This document shows positions 37,674 to 49,161 of a DNA stretch of 64,000 bases, piece after piece. The stretch is from Rubrivivax sp. (GTDB taxonomy: Bacteria > Pseudomonadota > Gammaproteobacteria > Burkholderiales > Burkholderiaceae_C). The position numbers were made by a program, and so were the translations under genes. The stretch is from contig JADCGP010000027.1 in assembly GCA_020248915.1 (NCBI GenBank), positions 44,869 to 108,868 of the forward strand. The letters are read 5' to 3'. Position 1 is the stretch's first letter, and every line of letters starts with the position of its first letter. Under the pieces are notes generated by a model. That model did no database searches, was not told where the DNA came from, and was given only the letters and a program-made list of their open reading frames with translations.

Positions 37674-38480
37674 ATGAACGACGCTGCCGCGCTGCGCGTG
37701 CTGATCGTCGACGACGAGCCGTTGGCGCGGCTGCGACTGCGATCGCTGGTCGATTCGCTGGCCGACTCGTCGACTGCACCCGGCGAACGGGCGACCGGTG
37801 CGGCCGGGGCAGCGCCCGCCGTGGTGGTGGGCGAGGCTCCCGACGCCGACGCGGCGCTGGCCTTCGCGCGCAGCGAGCCGTGCGACGTGATGCTGCTCGA
37901 CATCCGGATGCCGGGGCGCGACGGCCTGCGGCTGGCGGCGGCGCTGCGCACGCTGGCCGCGCCGCCGGCCGTGGTGTTCGTGACGGCGCACGCCGAGCAC
38001 GCGCTGCGGGCGTTCGAGCTCGATGCGGTCGACTACCTGACCAAGCCGGTGCGTCGCGAGCGGCTGGCGCAGGCGCTGCAGCGCGTGCGCCAGCGCCGCG
38101 GCACGGGCGAGGCGGCCGCCGCGGCCCCGGGCATCCTGGTCGTCGCCGAGCGCGGCCGCGTGCTGCAGCTGCCGCTGGCCGAGGTGCTGTACCTGCGGGC
38201 CGGCCAGAAGTACGTCACGCTGCGCACCGCGGACCGCAGCTACGTCCTGGACGAGTCGCTGAGCGAGCTCGAGCAGCGACTGGGTGCCGGCTTCGTGCGC
38301 GTGCACCGCAACGCCGTCGTCGCGTTGCGGGCGATCCGCGCCCTCGAGCTGCGCGACCTCGGCGACGAGGAGCCGGCGGGCGAGGGCTGGGCGGTCCGGG
38401 TGGCGCCGCTCGACGAGTGGCTGGCCGTCTCGCGGCGGCAGGTGTCGGCGGTGCGGCAGGCGCTCGCGCGGGCGGGCTGA
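37674..38480 (+). CDS. algR: LytTR-domain response regulator AlgR
   Basis: This 268-residue response regulator has a receiver domain (VDDEP at the start, phospho-Asp in VMLLDIRMPG, Lys in YLTKPV) carrying an inserted Ser/Ala-rich loop of about 20 residues after the first helix. A C-terminal LytTR DNA-binding domain follows (VLYLRAGQKYVTLRTADRSY, then FVRVHRNAVVAL). It is co-oriented with algZ. Its stop codon abuts the stop codon of the convergent ppc gene with no spacer. Confidence 0.93.
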   Translation: MNDAAALRVLIVDDEPLARLRLRSLVDSLADSSTAPGERATGAAGAAPAVVVGEAPDADAALAFARSEPCDVMLLDIRMPGRDGLRLAAALRTLAAPPAVVFVTAHAEHALRAFELDAVDYLTKPVRRERLAQALQRVRQRRGTGEAAAAAPGILVVAERGRVLQLPLAEVLYLRAGQKYVTLRTADRSYVLDESLSELEQRLGAGFVRVHRNAVVALRAIRALELRDLGDEEPAGEGWAVRVAPLDEWLAVSRRQVSAVRQALARAG

Positions 38481-41336
<2,856 letters not shown>

Positions 41337-41354
41337 CGGGAAGCCTCCGTCTAT

Positions 41355-41367
41355 GTAACCAGGTTAC
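41355..41367. promoter_or_regulatory. Palindrome GTAACCAGGTTAC between ppc and hemC
   Basis: A 13-base perfect palindrome with central A lies 19 bases upstream of the ppc start and 43 upstream of hemC. On the ppc strand it overlaps a plausible -10 region (TTACAT, 18 bases after TTGCTG), so a bound protein would block ppc transcription. It is one of the few A/T-containing segments in the gap. The cognate regulator is unknown. Confidence 0.5.
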
Positions 41368-41409
41368 CAATGATGCCAGCAAGCCGCGCGCCCGCCGATA
41401 ATCCCGGGC

Positions 41410-42351
41410 ATGAAGCAGCCGGTCGTCATCGCCACCCGCGAAAGCCGCCTCGCCCTGTGGCAGGCCCACCATGTGCGCGACGCGCTGGTCGCGCGGTTCG
41501 GCCTCGACGTGAGCCTGCTCGGCATGACGACCCGGGGCGACCAGATCCTCGACGTCACGCTGTCCAAGGTCGGCGGCAAGGGCCTGTTCGTCAAGGAGCT
41601 CGAGAACGCCCTCGAGGACGGCCGGGCGCAGCTCGCCGTGCACTCGCTGAAGGACGTCCCGATGGACCTGCCGGCGGGCTTCGCGCTGGCCGCGGTGTGG
41701 GAGCGCGAGGACCCGCGCGATGCCTTCGTCTCCAACCGCTATGGGTCGCTGGACGAGTTGCCCCGGGGTGCGTGCGTGGGCACGTCCAGCCTGCGCCGCG
41801 TGGTGCAGCTGCTGGCGCGCCGCCCCGACCTGCGCGTCGAGCCGCTGCGCGGCAACCTGGACACGCGCCTGCGCAAGCTCGACGAAGGCGGCTACGACGC
41901 GATCGTGCTGGCTGCCGCCGGGCTGAAGCGGCTCGGGCTCGGCGAGCGCATCCGCAGCGCCTTCGGCGTGGACTCGATGATCCCGGCCGCGGGACAGGGG
42001 GCGCTCGGGCTGGAGGTGCGCGCCGACGCGGCCGAGCTGCTCGCGCTGCTGGCGGCGACGATCCACCGCCCGACCTGGCTGGCGGCGCACGCCGAGCGCG
42101 CCGTCTCGCGTGCGCTGGGCGGCAGCTGCAGCATGCCTTTGGCCGCGCACGCCGCCTGGCAGCAGGGCGCCGACGGCGCGACGCTGGTTCTCGAGGCCGC
42201 GCTGGGGCACCCGGAACAGCCAACGCGTCCACTGCTGCGCGCCACCGCGCGCGGCACCCCTGCCGACGAGCACGCGGCGCGGGCCCTGGGCGAGCAGGCT
42301 GCCGCCGCGCTGCGCGCAGCCGGTGCCGGCGACTACCTGCAGCCGCCATGA
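41410..42351 (+). CDS. hemC: Porphobilinogen deaminase (hydroxymethylbilane synthase)
   Basis: HemC polymerises four porphobilinogen units. The 313-residue protein has [11 protein letters not shown] at the N-terminus, [12 protein letters not shown], catalytic Asp82 in HSLKDVPMD, the GTSSLRR and [11 protein letters not shown] loops, and the dipyrromethane cofactor cysteine Cys240 in LGGSCSMPL. It is divergent from ppc and begins the plus-strand heme block. A gap of about 275 bases follows before hemD. Confidence 0.97.
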   Translation: MKQPVVIATRESRLALWQAHHVRDALVARFGLDVSLLGMTTRGDQILDVTLSKVGGKGLFVKELENALEDGRAQLAVHSLKDVPMDLPAGFALAAVWEREDPRDAFVSNRYGSLDELPRGACVGTSSLRRVVQLLARRPDLRVEPLRGNLDTRLRKLDEGGYDAIVLAAAGLKRLGLGERIRSAFGVDSMIPAAGQGALGLEVRADAAELLALLAATIHRPTWLAAHAERAVSRALGGSCSMPLAAHAAWQQGADGATLVLEAALGHPEQPTRPLLRATARGTPADEHAARALGEQAAAALRAAGAGDYLQPP

Positions 42352-42626
42352 AGGCATGAGCGGCAGTCCGTCATGACCGCTGTGACTGTCCGACACGCCC
42401 GGCTCGGCGCTGCCAGGGCGCGCCGCAGCTCGCGCCACCGCTGTGCCTTGCGCGGGGCGCGGGATGTCTCGGGCAGCCCCCTCGTCCGCGCCGCATTGCC
42501 TCCCGGCTTCTGAGCCGTCCGCGCCGTGGCTGCACCGATGCCGGGACGGATCAGGCGGCCCTGCACGTCGCTCGCGGGAAGGTGCCGGCCCCCGCGCGCA
42601 GTGCGCGGCGCCGCAGCCGCTTGCCC

Positions 42627-43601
42627 GTGAGCGTCACCTGCGTGATCCTCACCCGGCCCGCGGCGCAGGCCGCGGCGGCGCGCGAGGCACTGCAGCGCTG
42701 CGGCATCGAGGCGCACAGCCTGCCGCTGATCGACATCGGCCCCCCGCCCGACCCGGCCGCGCTCGCGCGGGCCTGGCAGGAGCTGGCGGGCGACGCGCTG
42801 GTGTTCTTCGCCAGCGCCAACGCGGCCGGGCAGTTCCTGGCCGCGCGGCCGGCCGGGCGGCAGTGGCCGGCGGGCACCCTCGCCGCGGCGCCCGGGCCCG
42901 GCACGGCGGCGGCGCTGCGGGCCGCAGGCGTGCCGGCGGGGCAGGTCGTGGCTCCGCTCGACGGGTCGGCGAACTTCGACTCCGAGGCACTGTGGGCGCT
43001 GCTGGAGCCGCAGCCCTGGAGCGGCCGCCGCGTGCTTCTGGTGCGCGGCGAGCAGGGACGAGAGTGGCTCGGCGAGCAGCTTCAGGCGGCCGGCGCCACG
43101 GTGCGCGCGGTGGCGGCCTACCGGCGCCTTGCCCCTCGGCCCGACGACGCGGGCCGCGCGTTGCTGCAGCGCGCGCTGGCGCGTCCGCGGCAATGGCTTT
43201 GGCACTTCGGCAGCGCCGAGGCGCTGCGCAACCTGCAGGCGCTCGCCCCCGGTGCCGATTGGAGCGCGTCGCGCGCGCTGGCGACGCACCCGCGCATCGC
43301 CGAAGTGGCGCGCGCGCTCGGCTTCGGCCAGGTCGCCGTGATCGCGCCGGGTGCTGCCGCGCTGGCCGCGGCGGCCGGCTTGGAGGCCTCCGATGCCGAT
43401 CCCGACCGCGGCCCCGGCCCCGGCCCCGGAGCCGCTCCCGCAGAGGCCGCGGTGCGGCCCGCGAGCGGCGCCGTCACGCCCGCGGACGCCGCGTCCATGC
43501 GTGTCCCTGGGGTGTCGGACGGCGCGTCCGTGCCTGCCGCGCGTGCACTGGATGCAGCGCCCGTGCCCGCGCCGGGCGCCGCTGACTCCGCACCCGGCTG
43601 A
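42627..43601 (+). CDS. hemD: Uroporphyrinogen-III synthase
   Basis: HemD cyclises hydroxymethylbilane with inversion of ring D. Sequence identity in this family is low, but position after hemC and segments such as [65 protein letters not shown] and ALATHPRIAEVARALGFGQV are characteristic. GTG at VSVTCVILTRP is taken as the start; GTG 15 codons upstream is an alternative. After about residue 252 the protein continues for some 70 residues of Pro/Ala/Gly/Asp-rich low-complexity sequence. HemD and HemX are fused in some related genera; here they are separate. Confidence 0.88.
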   Translation: MSVTCVILTRPAAQAAAAREALQRCGIEAHSLPLIDIGPPPDPAALARAWQELAGDALVFFASANAAGQFLAARPAGRQWPAGTLAAAPGPGTAAALRAAGVPAGQVVAPLDGSANFDSEALWALLEPQPWSGRRVLLVRGEQGREWLGEQLQAAGATVRAVAAYRRLAPRPDDAGRALLQRALARPRQWLWHFGSAEALRNLQALAPGADWSASRALATHPRIAEVARALGFGQVAVIAPGAAALAAAAGLEASDADPDRGPGPGPGAAPAEAAVRPASGAVTPADAASMRVPGVSDGASVPAARALDAAPVPAPGAADSAPG

Positions 43602-43735
43602 GCCTGCGAGCTCGGCGTGGGCGCCCGCGCGCACGAATCCAGTGCTGGGCCCTCGCCTCGGCCCGCATGCCCGAATCCCTGCCCATGGCCCGCGCCCTGC
43701 TGGCCCGCCTGCGCGGCCGATAGAATGCCCGGTCC

Positions 43736-44962
43736 GTGACCGAGCCGCTCGCGCCGTCTTCCGAACCTGCAGCCGATCGCGGTTCTGCATCCCTTCCCGG
43801 CGCGCCGGTCGTGCCGAGTGCGCCGGCCCCAGCGTCAACGCCGGCAAGGCCGGCAGCGCCTGCCGACGCCCCTGCAGTGACCGCAGTGACGTCTACTGGC
43901 ACGGCGGGCTCCCGGCCAGCAGACGCGGCCACCGGGCGCTGGCTCGCGGCCGGGGCGGCGCTGCTGGCCGCGGCCGCGGCCGCAGCCGGCATGCTGGCCT
44001 GGAACACGCAACAGCGCGTCAAGGCACTCGAGGCCGAGCTCGTGCGCCGCCAGGTGGACAGTGCCGCCGCCGCGAACGAGGCGCTTTCGCTGGCGCGGCA
44101 GGCCGACAGCGGCGCCCGCGAGCTGGCGGCGCGGATGGCCGTGCTGGAAGCGCGCGTCGCCGAGACGGCGATGCAGCGCTCGCAGTTCGAGGACCTGATC
44201 CAGTCGCTGGCGCGCTCGCGCGACGAGAACGTGCTGGCCGACATCGACACCGCGATCCGCGTCGCGCTGCAGCAGACGGCCATCACCGGGAGCGTCGAGC
44301 CGTTGCTGCTCGCTCTGCGGCAGGCCGACGAGCGGCTGGCGCGCTACAACCAGCCGCGCCTGGAGCGCGTGCGCCGCGCGGTGGCGCAGGACCTGGAGCG
44401 CGCGCGCGGCGTCGCGCTCGGCGACCCGGCCACGCTGGCGCAGCGCCTGGACGACGCGATCCGGCTCGTCGACGACCTGCCGCTGCTCGCCGCCCCGGGC
44501 GAGCGGGCGGGGCGGGCCGCGGCGCGCGCGGCGCCCCCGCGCGCGGCGGCATCGGCGCCGGCCCCTGGCGCGTCGGCGCCCGACGCCGGCCCCTGGCGCG
44601 AAGCGTGGGCCTTCTTCGGCACCCGGATCTGGGACGAGATGAGGTCCTTGCTGCGCGTGACCCGCATCGACCAGCCCGAGGCGATGCTGCTCGCGCCCGA
44701 GCAGGCCTTCTTCCTGCGTGAGAACCTGAAGCTGCGGCTGCTGAACGCGCGGCTGGCGCTGTTGTCGCGGCACTTCGACATCGTGCAGTCGGACCTGCGC
44801 GAGGCGCAGTCGGCGCTCGATCGCTACTTCGACCGCGACGCCAAGCGCACCGCGGCGGTGGCCGACGCGCTGCGGCAGGTGGCCGCTCAGGCGCGCAGCG
44901 TCGGCGTGCCGCGCCCCGACGCCACGCTGGCGGCCATTGCTGCCGCGTCGGCCGGCCGCTGA
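43736..44962 (+). CDS. hemX: HemX-family membrane protein
   Basis: This 408-residue protein of the HemX family is often labelled uroporphyrin-III C-methyltransferase without evidence. The N-terminus (about 65 residues) is Pro/Ala/Ser-rich and cytoplasmic; a single membrane span follows at about 68-86, then a coiled-coil region (QQRVKALEAELVRRQ and onward to 150), an Ala-rich linker near 260-285, and the family's C-terminal helices with LLRVTRIDQPEAMLLAPEQ and FFLRENLKLRLLNARLALL. The start is GTG; an in-frame TAG lies 15 bases upstream, limiting choices. It lies between hemD and hemY as usual. Confidence 0.92.
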   Translation: MTEPLAPSSEPAADRGSASLPGAPVVPSAPAPASTPARPAAPADAPAVTAVTSTGTAGSRPADAATGRWLAAGAALLAAAAAAAGMLAWNTQQRVKALEAELVRRQVDSAAAANEALSLARQADSGARELAARMAVLEARVAETAMQRSQFEDLIQSLARSRDENVLADIDTAIRVALQQTAITGSVEPLLLALRQADERLARYNQPRLERVRRAVAQDLERARGVALGDPATLAQRLDDAIRLVDDLPLLAAPGERAGRAAARAAPPRAAASAPAPGASAPDAGPWREAWAFFGTRIWDEMRSLLRVTRIDQPEAMLLAPEQAFFLRENLKLRLLNARLALLSRHFDIVQSDLREAQSALDRYFDRDAKRTAAVADALRQVAAQARSVGVPRPDATLAAIAAASAGR

Positions 44963-44985
44963 GGCCCGGCAAGGGAGACGGTGCG

Positions 44986-46350
44986 GTGCGCGGCGTCGTC
45001 TGGGTGGTGCTGCTGTTCGCCGTCGCCGTGGTGGCAGCCACCACGCTGGGCGCCAACGACGGGCTGGTGTCGATCTACTGGAATGGCTGGCGCACCGACC
45101 TGTCGCTGAACCTGTTCCTGCTGGCGCTGCTGGCGCTGGCCATGCTCGGCATGGCGGTCGTGCACGCGCTGGAGCGCGTGGTCAGCCTCCCGCGGCGTGC
45201 CGGCCAGTGGCGCGCGCTGCGCCGCGAGCGCGCCGCCGAGGCCGCGCTGCGTGAGGCCCAGGCCGCCTATCACGCGGCGCGCTACAGCCGTGCCCGCAAG
45301 GCCGCCGCGCGCGCTCTGACGCTGCAGGCGCAGACCCCGCAGCTGGCCGGCAACCGCGAGTTCCACTCGTTGGCGCGTCTGCTGGCGGCCTCCAGCCTGC
45401 ATCGGCTGCAGGACCGTGCCGGGCGCGACGAGCAGCTGGCCGCAGCCCTGGGCGGCCCGCCCGCGGGCCTGGCGCACGACGCCCTCGAGGCTGCGAGGCC
45501 CGGCGAGGCGGGCGCCGCCGGGACCGAGGCAGCGCTGCCTCCGGCCGCCGGCCCGGCCGCAGCGGCGGTGCCCTCCAGCCGCGGCGGCTCCGACCGCGCG
45601 GTCGACGAGGGCGCGCAGTTGCTGGCCGCCGAGTGGGCGCTCGAAGACCGCGACGGCGCCCGCGCACTCGACGCGCTCGGCGCGCTCGCGCCCGGCGCGG
45701 CGCGGCGCACCCATGCGCTGCGGCTGAAGCTGCAGGCGCAGCGGCTGGCCCGCCGTCCCCTCGAGGCGCTGCACACCGCGCGGATGCTGGCGAACCACCA
45801 GGCGTTCTCGCCCGTGGTGGCGCTGGGCCTGCTGCGCTCGCTGGCTGCCGAGGCGCTGGACACCGCGCACGACCCGCAGCAACTGCGCCGGGTGTGGTCG
45901 CAGTTCGACCCGGCCGAACGGCGCGACCCGCAGGTCGTGGTGCGCGCGGCGGCACGGGCCGTGCGCCTGCAGGCGCCGGACGAGGCGCGCCGGTGGCTGC
46001 GGCCGCTGTGGGAACGCGCCGCCGAGCTCGACCGCGCGGACCGCGACGCCGTCGCGCTGGCGCTGCTTGACGCCCGCGCCGGCATCGGCTCGGACTGGCT
46101 GCCGCTGCTCGAGGCGACGCTGCAGTCGCTTGGGCACGAGGCGCCGGTGCAGGCGGCCGTGGGTGCGGCCTTCGCCGAGTGCGGCCTGTGGGGCAAGGCG
46201 CGGCGGCTGCTCGAGCGTGCCGCCACCGTGCCCGGCCTGGCCGGGCATGCGCGGCGCGTGGCCTGGCGCGAGCTGGCGCGACTCGCGCGCCAGGAAGGCG
46301 ACCCGGAGCGCGCCGCCAGCTGCGACCGCGAGGCCGCGGCCATCGACTGA
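44986..46350 (+). CDS. hemY: HemY-type heme biosynthesis-associated TPR protein
   Basis: This 454-residue inner-membrane protein has two N-terminal membrane spans (about 3-20 and 42-62). VSIYWNGWRTDLSLNLFLLA between and within them is the HemY_N signature. It is followed by a long alpha-helical part with tetratricopeptide-like repeats (AAYHAARYSRARKAAARAL and others). This proteobacterial HemY is unrelated to the Bacillus protoporphyrinogen oxidase of the same name. The start is GTG, 23 bases after hemX. A loop near 165-200 is Ala/Pro/Gly-rich. Role in heme synthesis is inferred from linkage. Confidence 0.92.
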   Translation: MRGVVWVVLLFAVAVVAATTLGANDGLVSIYWNGWRTDLSLNLFLLALLALAMLGMAVVHALERVVSLPRRAGQWRALRRERAAEAALREAQAAYHAARYSRARKAAARALTLQAQTPQLAGNREFHSLARLLAASSLHRLQDRAGRDEQLAAALGGPPAGLAHDALEAARPGEAGAAGTEAALPPAAGPAAAAVPSSRGGSDRAVDEGAQLLAAEWALEDRDGARALDALGALAPGAARRTHALRLKLQAQRLARRPLEALHTARMLANHQAFSPVVALGLLRSLAAEALDTAHDPQQLRRVWSQFDPAERRDPQVVVRAAARAVRLQAPDEARRWLRPLWERAAELDRADRDAVALALLDARAGIGSDWLPLLEATLQSLGHEAPVQAAVGAAFAECGLWGKARRLLERAATVPGLAGHARRVAWRELARLARQEGDPERAASCDREAAAID

Positions 46351-46412
46351 GCCGCCAGGGCGGCGTGGCCGAGGCCGGGCAGCCGCCCCGGCAGGTGGCC
46401 AATTCCCGCTGC

Positions 46413-46418
46413 TATACT
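46413..46418 (+). promoter_or_regulatory. -10 element of the tRNA-Arg gene
   Basis: TATACT lies 12 bases upstream of the mature tRNA 5' end in an otherwise GC-rich sequence. A weak -35 would fall near GCAGGT at 46391-46396. Confidence 0.55.
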
Positions 46419-46430
46419 TTCCGGCTCCGC

Positions 46431-46507
46431 GCGGCTGTAGCTCAGTTGGATAGAGTACTTGGCTACGAACCAAGGGGTCGTGGGTTCGAATCCTGCCAGC
46501 CGCGCCA
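46431..46507 (+). tRNA. tRNA-Arg (anticodon ACG)
   Basis: This is a 77-base tRNA with encoded CCA. The acceptor stem pairs GCGGCTG with CAGCCGC and the discriminator is G. The D arm has AGCTCAGTTGGATAGAGTA, the anticodon stem CTTGG/CCAAG encloses loop CTACGAA, and the T loop is TTCGAAT. The ACG anticodon (A34 normally edited to inosine) reads CGN arginine codons. A promoter -10 precedes it and an intrinsic terminator follows. Confidence 0.97.
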
Positions 46508-46515
46508 GCGTTCCG

Positions 46516-46554
46516 ACGGGCCGGTCCTGAACGAGGACCGGCCCGTTCTCGTTT
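46516..46554 (+). terminator. Intrinsic terminator of tRNA-Arg
   Basis: ACGGGCCGGTCCT and AGGACCGGCCCGT form a perfect 13-bp stem with a five-base loop, followed by TCTCGTTT. It begins nine bases after the tRNA CCA end. Confidence 0.88.
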
Positions 46555-46705
46555 CGATCCCGCTGGCCGCTGCTCGAGCAGCGCGTCGCAGCCCCGTCCC
46601 CGGGGACCGCGAGGGGCCTGCCGTGGAGCCCCGTCACGCCGGCCGCGCCGGGTGCGACCTGCGGGGCTTCGCCCCCGCCTGCTGCCACTGCCGCCGGAGA
46701 CCGCC

Positions 46706-47677
46706 ATGACCCGCACCGCACGCGTGTACCGCATCGAGATGCTGATCAAGTCGCGCGGGCACGTGTCGTTCCGCGCGTTGCTCGACGAGCTGGAGGTGTC
46801 GCCTGCCACGCTCAAGCGCGACCTGGAGTTCCTGCGCGACCAGCTCGGCGCCCCGATCGAGTACGACCGCGACGTCAACGGCTACCGCCTGGGTACTGCA
46901 TCGCGCGGCCGCCGGCACGAGCTGCCCGGGCTGTGGTTCAGCGAGCGCGAGCTGTACGGCCTGCTGATGACGCACCAGCTGCTGAGCGAGCTGGACGGGC
47001 AGGGCACGCTGAGCCGGCACCTGCAGCCGCTGCTGGAGCGCGTGCACGAGATGCTGGGCCAGTCCAAGGCCGGGGCACGCTCGATCGTTCGCCGCGTGCG
47101 CATCGTGAGCCCCGCGCGGCGCCCGGTGCCGTCGCGCTACTTCGAGCTGATCGGCGAGGCGCTGGTCAAGCGGCGGCGTGTGCGGATGCGCTACTTCACC
47201 CGCGGCCGCGGCCAGAGCGGCCTGCGCGAGATCTCGCCGCAGCGGCTGGTGCACTACCGCAATACCTGGTACGCCGACGCCTGGTGCCACCGCACCGAGG
47301 GACTGCGCCGCTTCGCGCTGGACGCGATCGAGGATGCCGAACTGGTCGAGGCGAAGGCGCGCGAGGTGCCGCTGCGCCAGGTCGAGTCGGAGATGGACGG
47401 CGGCTACGGGGTGTGGGCAGGGCGCGATGCGCGCTGGGCCACGCTGCTGTTCGACGCCGAGGCCGCACGCTGGGTGAGCCGCGAGCAGTGGCATCCGATG
47501 CAGCGCTCGGCGTCGCTCGCCGACGGCCGCTACCGGCTCGAGCTTCCGTACACGGACGACACCGAGCTGACGATGGACATCCTGCGCCACGCCGGGCACG
47601 TGCAGGTGCTCGAGCCGGCGTCGCTGGCGGCGCGCGTGCGCCAGCAGTTGCGCGACGGGCTGGAGCTGCAGGGATAG
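46706..47677 (+). CDS. HTH-WYL domain transcriptional regulator
   Basis: This 323-residue cytoplasmic regulator has an N-terminal DeoR/HTH_11-type winged helix (about residues 5-60: YRIEMLIKSRGHVSFRALL, then VSPATLKRDLEFL). A middle WYL domain follows (about 155-225: RRRVRMRYFTRGRGQSGL, WYADAWCHRTEGLRRFALDAI), then the WCX extension. ATG at MTRTARV is used because GGAGA precedes it. WYL regulators bind nucleotides or nucleic acids and often control defence islands (BrxR/CapW type) or DNA repair. It lies between tRNA-Arg and the Fic/Wadjet block but has the high GC of the core genome, so belonging to the island is uncertain. Confidence 0.9.
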   Translation: MTRTARVYRIEMLIKSRGHVSFRALLDELEVSPATLKRDLEFLRDQLGAPIEYDRDVNGYRLGTASRGRRHELPGLWFSERELYGLLMTHQLLSELDGQGTLSRHLQPLLERVHEMLGQSKAGARSIVRRVRIVSPARRPVPSRYFELIGEALVKRRRVRMRYFTRGRGQSGLREISPQRLVHYRNTWYADAWCHRTEGLRRFALDAIEDAELVEAKAREVPLRQVESEMDGGYGVWAGRDARWATLLFDAEAARWVSREQWHPMQRSASLADGRYRLELPYTDDTELTMDILRHAGHVQVLEPASLAARVRQQLRDGLELQG

Positions 47678-47908
47678 CGCGGAGGGCATACGTGCGTCCG
47701 CGCGCGAGGTCCGACCCGGGCGGCCCGGTGGGCCCCAGCGTGGCAGGGAGGCGGGGCCTTCAGGCGGTGCGGACGATGCCGGCAGCCCGGATGCTGCACG
47801 TCTTCGGCCTTTGGCGGGCCGGATGGTGGCGGGTGATTGTCGGGAATAAAACGCACCCGTTGAGCTTACGAGTAATGCTGCGGGCATCCGCGGACTGGTG
47901 AGGTCTCG

Positions 47909-49057
47909 TCACCGGGAAAGCAGTTCCACATACGCCTGGTAGCTGTAGACGCGGTTCTTCCTCTGGCCGGTGAGCTCGGCCAGGATGCCGAGGTCTTCCA
48001 GCAGCTTGACGGCGGCGCTGGCGGTCGGGAACGTCGTGTCCAGCCGCTGGCGAACGTGCTCGACGCTGAAGCGCGGCATCATCGGCAGCAGTTCGAACAG
48101 GCGGTAGCTGATCGGCCCCGCCTTGGGAGACTCCAGCAGTCGCTTGCGATCGGCCGTGATCAGGCTGGCCACATCGGTGATGCTGCGCTCAGCATCCGCG
48201 GACGCCGCAGCCACGCCTTCCAGGAAGAAGGATACCCAGCCCTCCCAGTCGCCGTCACTGCGGATGGCCGACAAGCGCCGGTAGTACTCGGCCTGGTGCT
48301 GCTTGAGGTAACCGCTCAAGTACATCAGCGGCTCCCGCAACAACCCCCAGTGCTCCATGAGTGCGGCGATCAGCAGACGCCCGATGCGCCCGTTGCCATC
48401 CAGGAAGGGGTGGATGGTTTCGAACTGGGCGTGGATCAAAGCGACCCTAGCCAGCGGCGGCAGGTCGGAGTCGGTGTTGTGGGTGAAGCGCTCCAGATCC
48501 GTCAGCAGATCGGCCACTTGCTGCGGTGGTGGCGGCACGAAGGCGGCGTTGCCCGGTCGCGTGCCGCCGATCCAGTTCTGCGAGCGGCGCAGTTCGCCGG
48601 GCTGCTTGCCAGCACCGCGCACCCCGTCGAGCAGCAGCCGATGGGCTTCGCACAGCAGGCGAACGCTGATCGGCAAGCCCTGCGGGTCGCGCAACTGCCC
48701 CTGCACCCAGCGGAAGGCGCGCAGGTAGTTGGTGACCTCCTCGACATCGTCGGTGTTGCTGACCTTGAGGCCCGCTTCCTCGTCGAACAGGTCGGTCAGC
48801 GTGGCCTGGGTGCCCTCGATCTGCGAGGTGAGCAGTGCCTCCTTGCGGATGGCGCTGTAGAGCAGCCATTCCACCGACGGGACCAGGCCAGACACGCCGG
48901 CCAGGCGCGCCAGCGCCAGTTCGGCCTGCCGGTCCCGGTCGACGAAGCAGGCCGGCGCCAGCGGCGGTTCAGCCGGGGGCAGCGGTCGCGGCACGAAGGC
49001 GCGCACCGACTCACCCAGCGTGGTCGTGGTGGCGTAGGTGCCGGTGGTTCGGGGCAT
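47909..49057 (-). CDS. Fic family protein with C-terminal winged helix
   Basis: This 382-residue predicted AMP-transferase has the Fic core motif HPFLDGNGRIGR (216-227), fully intact. TSQIEG at 77-82 matches the (S/T)xxxE(G/N) inhibitory helix placed N-terminal to the core, making this a class II self-inhibited Fic protein. The N-terminal Fic_N region has LVPSVEWLLYSAIRKEALL. Residues about 310-382 form a winged helix (FSVEHVRQRLDTTFPTASAA, then LLEDLGILAELTGQRKNRV), so DNA binding is plausible. It lies downstream of jetD in the same direction with its own repeat-bearing promoter region. Target unknown; such proteins modify various enzymes. Confidence 0.93.
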   Translation of the reverse strand: MPRTTGTYATTTTLGESVRAFVPRPLPPAEPPLAPACFVDRDRQAELALARLAGVSGLVPSVEWLLYSAIRKEALLTSQIEGTQATLTDLFDEEAGLKVSNTDDVEEVTNYLRAFRWVQGQLRDPQGLPISVRLLCEAHRLLLDGVRGAGKQPGELRRSQNWIGGTRPGNAAFVPPPPQQVADLLTDLERFTHNTDSDLPPLARVALIHAQFETIHPFLDGNGRIGRLLIAALMEHWGLLREPLMYLSGYLKQHQAEYYRRLSAIRSDGDWEGWVSFFLEGVAAASADAERSITDVASLITADRKRLLESPKAGPISYRLFELLPMMPRFSVEHVRQRLDTTFPTASAAVKLLEDLGILAELTGQRKNRVYSYQAYVELLSR

Positions 49058-49059
49058 TG

Positions 49060-49101
49060 AAAGCGTGCTTTGATTTTCTGGCTCAAATTAAAGCACGCTT
49101 T
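49060..49101. promoter_or_regulatory. Paired palindromic operator at the fic start
   Basis: AAAGCGTGCTTT and AAAGCACGCTTT are exact inverted copies, separated by 18 A/T-rich bases. Each 12-mer is itself a near-palindrome (AAAGC-2-GCTTT), so the array can be read as two operator sites centred 30 bases apart, about three helical turns. The nearer site ends two bases before the fic ATG, covering the place of a ribosome binding site, and no Shine-Dalgarno is visible. Autoregulation by the Fic winged helix is a reasonable guess. Confidence 0.75.
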
Positions 49102-49161
49102 ACTGTTACTCGCCAGCATCAAGGCGAATCTTCATAGAGTCAGCCCCGACGTCGGCGGGTT

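Noticed and set aside
42352..42626. A small gene between hemC and hemD
   Set aside because: Frames there are short or run into hemD out of phase; no start with ribosome binding site and no similarity seen.
43736..44962. HemX as a true uroporphyrinogen methyltransferase
   Set aside because: It has a membrane span and coiled coil but no SAM-methyltransferase motif of the CobA/CysG type, so only the family name was used.
47678..47908. Possible att repeat of tRNA-Ala at the left end of the island
   Set aside because: I compared the tRNA 3' sequence with this gap by eye and found no match longer than a few bases.
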